NCBI GenBank assembly: GCA_949113215.1
Contig: CARZYU010000009.1
Span: 5,977 to 15,515, forward strand
Source of the DNA: an uncultured Bacilli bacterium
Lineage (GTDB): Bacteria > Bacillota_I > Bacilli_A > RF39 > UBA660
Length of the DNA: 9,539 nt
Reading direction: 5' to 3'
Shown here piece after piece: positions 6,799-9,539 of the stretch (positions are counted from its first letter, which is position 1; each line of letters begins with the position of its first letter). The notes under the pieces are model-generated. The model did no database searches. It was not told the origin of the DNA and saw only the letters and a program-made list of their open reading frames with translations. The position numbers and the translations under genes are program-made.

Positions 6799-7752
6799 AT
6801 GCATAAAAAAGTAGTTATCTTAGGAGGAGGAAGTGGAAGTTCCAGTCTGTTAAGAGGCTTAAAGGAATTTCCGATTGATATTACTGCTGTGATCACGGTC
6901 GCTGACAATGGAAGAAGTACAGGAGTGTTGCGAAAAGAGTTCGATATTCCTGCAGTTGGAGATATTCGAAAGGTCATTACAAATTTATCGAATATTGATC
7001 CTGTTATGAAAGCAACGATGGAGTATCGCTTTCATACTTCAAGCGACCTCAATGGTCATGCTCTTGGAAATTTGATTTTAACGGCTCTCATGGATATTAC
7101 AGGGAACTTAAAGGATTCCATTGCTGCTCTTAGTGTTCTTTTGGATGTAAGACACAAAGTATTACCTATTTCGGAAGAAAGTAATATTACGTTAATGGGA
7201 GAAACGATGGATGGTACCATCGTAGAAGGTGAAGCTGCTATTACGGCTGCCCATCAAGAATACAAAAGAATTTTTTACAAACAGGAACCTAAGGTAGTAA
7301 AAGAAGTGATCGATTCGATCATGGAAGCGGACCTTATCATTATCAGTATGGGCAGTCTATTTACGAGCATTCTTCCACATATTATTTGCAAAGAAGTTCA
7401 GCAAGCCATGAAAGAAAGCAAAGCACCAGTCATGTATTTGTGCAACGCCATGACGCAGCCAGGAGAAACCGATCATTATGGAGTAAGTGATCACTTGAAG
7501 TTATTGAATCATTATTTAGGTGGAAATTATATCGACGTCGTTGTTGCAAGTAACACCAAAATCGATTCGGAGATTGCCAAAAAATACGAAACAGAGGAAC
7601 AAAAAGATCCTGTTTATATTGATCAAAAAGAAATTGAAGAAATGGGAATCGAGCTACTACAAGATGATCTAGTTACTATCGTAGATGGTGTGTTACGTCA
7701 TGACAGTATGAAACTAAGTAGTATTATCTTTTCCTATTTGATGAGGAGTTAA
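6799..7752 (+). CDS. yvcK: YvcK/CofD-like gluconeogenesis factor
   Basis: The YvcK family (UPF0052, related to the CofD transferase fold) is needed in Bacillus subtilis for growth and normal shape on gluconeogenic carbon sources, and binds UDP-sugars such as UDP-GlcNAc. The 317-residue protein starts with the glycine-rich nucleotide loop GGGSGSS at 9-15. Other family blocks follow: DNGRSTG at 36-42, PAVGDIRK at 51-58, GHALGNL at 86-92, GSLFTSILP at 185-193 and CNAMTQPGET at 215-224. The second block is usually DDGGSSG, so N37 and R39 mark a divergent, probably lineage-specific form. ATG 6799 is chosen because upstream GTG 6790 lies in the ribosome binding site. whiA follows one base after the stop, the usual pairing in Firmicutes. 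The usual preceding gene rapZ is missing; only a terminator and promoter occupy the gap. Confidence 0.95.
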   Translation: MHKKVVILGGGSGSSSLLRGLKEFPIDITAVITVADNGRSTGVLRKEFDIPAVGDIRKVITNLSNIDPVMKATMEYRFHTSSDLNGHALGNLILTALMDITGNLKDSIAALSVLLDVRHKVLPISEESNITLMGETMDGTIVEGEAAITAAHQEYKRIFYKQEPKVVKEVIDSIMEADLIIISMGSLFTSILPHIICKEVQQAMKESKAPVMYLCNAMTQPGETDHYGVSDHLKLLNHYLGGNYIDVVVASNTKIDSEIAKKYETEEQKDPVYIDQKEIEEMGIELLQDDLVTIVDGVLRHDSMKLSSIIFSYLMRS

Positions 7753-7753
7753 T

Positions 7754-8680
7754 ATGTCTTTTACAACGCGAGTGAAAAATGAATTGACGGGATTAAAGGA
7801 AAGTCAGGCGGAAAAAATTGCTTTTCTATCTGCTTTCTTTCGTAATGCTGCTAAGTGGAACGACAAAGAGATGGAGCTCATTACCGAAAATGCTTCGACT
7901 GCCAAAAAGATTTATTTAGATTTAAAAGAGCTCTATGGAATTCATGCAGAAATTGTTACCAAAAAAAATACCGTCTTAAAAAAGAACACCCTTTACCAAC
8001 TTAGAATTACAGAGCGAACCATATTTCTCTTAGAAACCCTTTCGATGGCAAAAGAAGGTACTTATCTAGAAACTCCTCCGGCTTTTTTAGTAGGAGACAA
8101 CGAGGAGATTCGTAGTTATTTGATGGGAGTATTTTTAGCAACTGGCAGTGTCAATGATCCGAAAACTTCGCAGTACCATTTAGAGCTTTTGATTGATCAA
8201 CCAAAAGAAGCTGTTTTTGTGCAAAAACTCATGAACGTATTTGATTTGAATGCAAAACTATTGACAAGAGACAAAGGGTATATGATCTATTTGAAAGAGT
8301 CAGAAAAGATCAGTGATTTTTTGAAAATTATCAAGGCAAATCATGCGGTACTTTATTTTGAAGATATTAGAGCTTTTCATGAAAATAAAAATCGTACCAA
8401 TCGTTTGAACAATTGTGAACAAGCAAATACAGATAAGATCATTCAAACTTCTTACATTCAACTTGAACAAAGTCGGTTATTAGAGGAAAAGTTAGGACTA
8501 GAGCAATTGGATGAAAAGATAAAGGAAGCTTGTGAATATCGCAAAAAATATCCAGAAGCTTCCTTGAAAGAATTGAGTGAGATTATCTCACTAGAAACAG
8601 GGAAAAATATTACAAAATCAGGACTGAATCATCGCTTTCGAAAGATCAAAGAATTGGCTTCTCAATTGGAACAAAAATAA
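7754..8680 (+). CDS. whiA: WhiA family DNA-binding regulator
   Basis: WhiA combines a degenerate LAGLIDADG-type domain with a C-terminal helix-turn-helix; it controls sporulation septation in Streptomyces and affects cell division and chromosome segregation in Bacillus. The 308-residue product starts with the typical SFTTRVKNEL. Residues 120-136 (RSYLMGVFLATGSVNDP) are the hallmark WhiA block, where the endonuclease acidic residues are not kept, so it should bind but not cut DNA. A second conserved block with N-R-T-N-R-L-N-N-C-E and A-N lies at about 214-226. The C-terminal 266-302 region (YPEASLKELSE to the NHRFRKIKEL helix) is the DNA-binding domain. Its ribosome binding site GAGGAG (7743-7748) lies inside the yvcK end, giving tight coupling. 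The stop codon lies inside the shared terminator with clpP. Confidence 0.96.
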   Translation: MSFTTRVKNELTGLKESQAEKIAFLSAFFRNAAKWNDKEMELITENASTAKKIYLDLKELYGIHAEIVTKKNTVLKKNTLYQLRITERTIFLLETLSMAKEGTYLETPPAFLVGDNEEIRSYLMGVFLATGSVNDPKTSQYHLELLIDQPKEAVFVQKLMNVFDLNAKLLTRDKGYMIYLKESEKISDFLKIIKANHAVLYFEDIRAFHENKNRTNRLNNCEQANTDKIIQTSYIQLEQSRLLEEKLGLEQLDEKIKEACEYRKKYPEASLKELSEIISLETGKNITKSGLNHRFRKIKELASQLEQK

Positions 8681-8703
8681 TCCACAATGTGGATTATTTT
8701 TTT
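8673..8703. terminator. Bidirectional terminator shared by whiA and clpP
   Basis: AAAAATAATCCAC (8673-8685) pairs perfectly with GTGGATTATTTTT (8689-8701) around a three-base loop, a 13-bp stem. Read rightward it ends in seven T residues; read leftward it ends in five. The whiA stop (8678-8680) and the clpP stop (8696-8694) lie opposite each other in the stem. Confidence 0.9.
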
Positions 8704-9272
8704 GTGATAATTTTATCAACCAATCCATAGGAAAGTGCCTCTTCGGCATCTAGGAAATGATCACGTTCCGTATCTTGCTCGACCACCTCTAAGGGTTTTC
8801 CTGTATTGCTTGCTAAGATCTTATTTAATTTTTCGCGACATTTCAAAATATGTTCAGCAGCAATTTTAATTTCGGTTGCCTGCCCCTCTGCTCCTCCTAG
8901 AGGTTGATGGATCATCACTTCTGCGTTGGGAAGAACGTAACGTTTTCCTTTGGTACCACAAGAAAGTAGAAAAGCAGCCATGGATGCAGCCATTCCAATA
9001 CACACGGTGGAAACATCGCTTTGAATGAATTCCATCGTGTCATAAATCGCAAACCCAGAAGTGATCACTCCACCTGGAGAATTGATATAAATACTGATGT
9101 CATCATGGTTCAAAGAATCCAAATAAAGAAGCTGTGCAACTACTGTTTGAGCCATTGCATCATTAATCTCACCACTCATTAAAATAATTCGATCTTTCAA
9201 AAGTCGTGAGAAAATGTCGTAACTTCGCTCTCCGTTACTTTCTTTTTCAATTACGTATGGAACTAAACTCAT
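8694..9272 (-). CDS. clpP: ATP-dependent Clp protease proteolytic subunit
   Basis: ClpP forms a double seven-subunit barrel of serine protease sites in the cytoplasm and, with ClpC or ClpX ATPases, degrades damaged and regulatory proteins. The 192-residue product has the normal family length. The catalytic triad is visible as S97 in GMAASMAAF, H122 in MIHQPLGG and D171 in TERDHF, at the same numbers as mature E. coli ClpP. The oxyanion/glycine region NSPGG is at 64-68, and the N terminus (SLVPYVIEKESNGERSYDIFSRLL) is typical. ATG 9272 is chosen over the in-frame GTG at 9281, because that GTG is part of the ribosome binding site GGGTGAT. It converges on whiA. No clear CIRCE or CtsR operator is seen upstream, so heat-shock control of the usual type cannot be claimed. 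A MazF-like gene ends 101 bases upstream of it on the same strand. Confidence 0.98.
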   Translation of the reverse strand: MSLVPYVIEKESNGERSYDIFSRLLKDRIILMSGEINDAMAQTVVAQLLYLDSLNHDDISIYINSPGGVITSGFAIYDTMEFIQSDVSTVCIGMAASMAAFLLSCGTKGKRYVLPNAEVMIHQPLGGAEGQATEIKIAAEHILKCREKLNKILASNTGKPLEVVEQDTERDHFLDAEEALSYGLVDKIITKK

Positions 9273-9276
9273 ATTT

Positions 9277-9283
9277 ATCACCC
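9277..9283 (-). promoter_or_regulatory. Ribosome binding site fixing the clpP start
   Basis: GGGTGAT on the minus strand sits four bases before ATG 9272. The alternative GTG start (9281-9279) is embedded in it and would lack a site of its own. Confidence 0.8.
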
Positions 9284-9289
9284 ATCTTT

Positions 9290-9295
9290 AGTATA
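9290..9295 (-). promoter_or_regulatory. Probable -10 box of the clpP promoter
   Basis: TATACT on the minus strand lies 17 bases before the clpP ATG. The matching -35 position (9318-9313, AAGTAC) is poor. Its geometry relative to GGTGA and ATG is the same as for uvrA and yvcK. The 101-base gap from the MazF-like stop is long enough for a separate clpP promoter, though read-through is also possible because no terminator is visible in the gap. Confidence 0.5.
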
Positions 9296-9373
9296 GAAGA
9301 AAAAGAAGAATCGTACTTGCTAAAGTAGTCGACAAATTCTTTGGCACAAGAAAAAATCAGATAACATAAAATT

Positions 9374-9539
9374 CTATTCTTCGATGCATGCATTTAATAA
9401 AGTAATGATGCTTATAAAATCATTGTCACTTAATTTTTCGATCCATTTTAAATTTCTGATTTCGTAATCGATACTTCTAATGTGTTCACATAATACAGAT
9501 CCGTGTATTTTCTTGGTGTCTTCCAATAGATAATGAGTT
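9374..9539 (-). CDS. MazF/PemK-like toxin, C-terminal part (partial)
   Basis: An open minus-strand frame runs from the window edge to TAG at 9376-9374 and gives the last 54 residues of a protein. It contains T-H-Y-L-L near the start, then S-V-L-C-E-H-I-R-S-I-D, then K-L-S-D-N-D-F, and a hydrophobic last helix. This order matches the C-terminal half of MazF/PemK mRNA interferases, which typically read THV...SVxLxEQIRTIDKxR...LSDExM. Differences are H for Q in EQIR, S for T in RTID, and Y for the usual K after D. Active-site residues of the family lie in the missing N-terminal half, so activity and any adjoining antitoxin gene cannot be judged. It is oriented the same way as clpP and upstream of it. 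It could also be the tail of a longer fusion protein. Confidence 0.75.
   Translation of the reverse strand, partial: THYLLEDTKKIHGSVLCEHIRSIDYEIRNLKWIEKLSDNDFISIITLLNACIEE

Noticed and set aside
6723..6977. 84-codon minus-strand frame across the trxB-yvcK junction
   Set aside because: It runs through the terminator and the well-supported yvcK start, and has no start signal of its own.
9273..9360. CIRCE or CtsR operator before clpP
   Set aside because: Neither the TTAGCACTC/GAGTGCTAA pair nor tandem GGTCAAA repeats are present. The imperfect TACTT-GCTA-AAGTA inverted repeat at 9314-9327 is too short to call.
1..9539. Alternative genetic code with TGA as tryptophan
   Set aside because: TGA ends uvrA and lgt at positions matching family length, and tryptophan in conserved motifs is encoded by TGG.
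1..9539. CRISPR arrays, insertion sequences, tRNA or rRNA genes, riboswitches
   Set aside because: No regularly spaced repeats, transposase frames, cloverleaf-like segments or long structured leaders were found; the intergenic gaps are too short for most of these.

Overview
This window is a chromosomal segment of a low-GC Gram-positive bacterium (Bacillota). The gene set (lgt, trxB, yvcK, whiA, clpP), the AT-rich codon choice, the strong GGTGA-type ribosome binding sites and the TGTTATAAT promoters all fit. The protein variants (for example the DNGRSTG form of the YvcK nucleotide loop) look more like the Erysipelotrichales/RF39/Mollicutes-related Bacilli than Bacillus itself; this placement is an inference. 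TGA is used as a normal stop (uvrA, lgt), so the Mycoplasma code does not apply.

Layout. At the left edge lie only the first codons of a leftward gene (1-17). A divergent rightward gene (134-1702) has its own promoter and terminator and encodes a 522-residue protein that I do not recognise. Next comes a probable rightward operon: uvrA (1760-4573), a small four-helix membrane protein of the YvlD/phage-holin-4 type (4585-5019), lgt (5012-5812) and trxB (5809-6726). These genes overlap or nearly touch, and the run ends in a hairpin terminator at 6739-6761. A second unit, yvcK-whiA (6799-8680), follows with a 1-base gap between the genes. clpP (9272-8694) converges on whiA, and the two share one bidirectional terminator whose stem contains both stop codons. 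At the right edge, upstream of clpP on the same strand, is the C-terminal end of a MazF/PemK-like protein (from the window end to 9374). No stretch longer than 300 bases lacks a gene.

Function. The operon joins DNA repair (UvrA), envelope lipoprotein maturation (Lgt), thiol redox control (TrxB) and an unassigned membrane protein. The next unit couples central carbon/cell wall control (YvcK) with the WhiA regulator. In many Firmicutes hprK lies near lgt and rapZ lies just before yvcK; neither is present here.

The most distinctive signals are: (1) uvrA, yvcK and clpP share one compact start module, a -10 box, seven bases, GGTGA, five bases, ATG, predicting mRNAs that begin almost at the Shine-Dalgarno; (2) a good match to the Firmicutes LexA (DinR) operator sits immediately before the uvrA -10 box; (3) the unrecognised 522-residue protein; (4) a divergent MazF-like tail next to clpP. 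Most of the window is otherwise ordinary housekeeping DNA.
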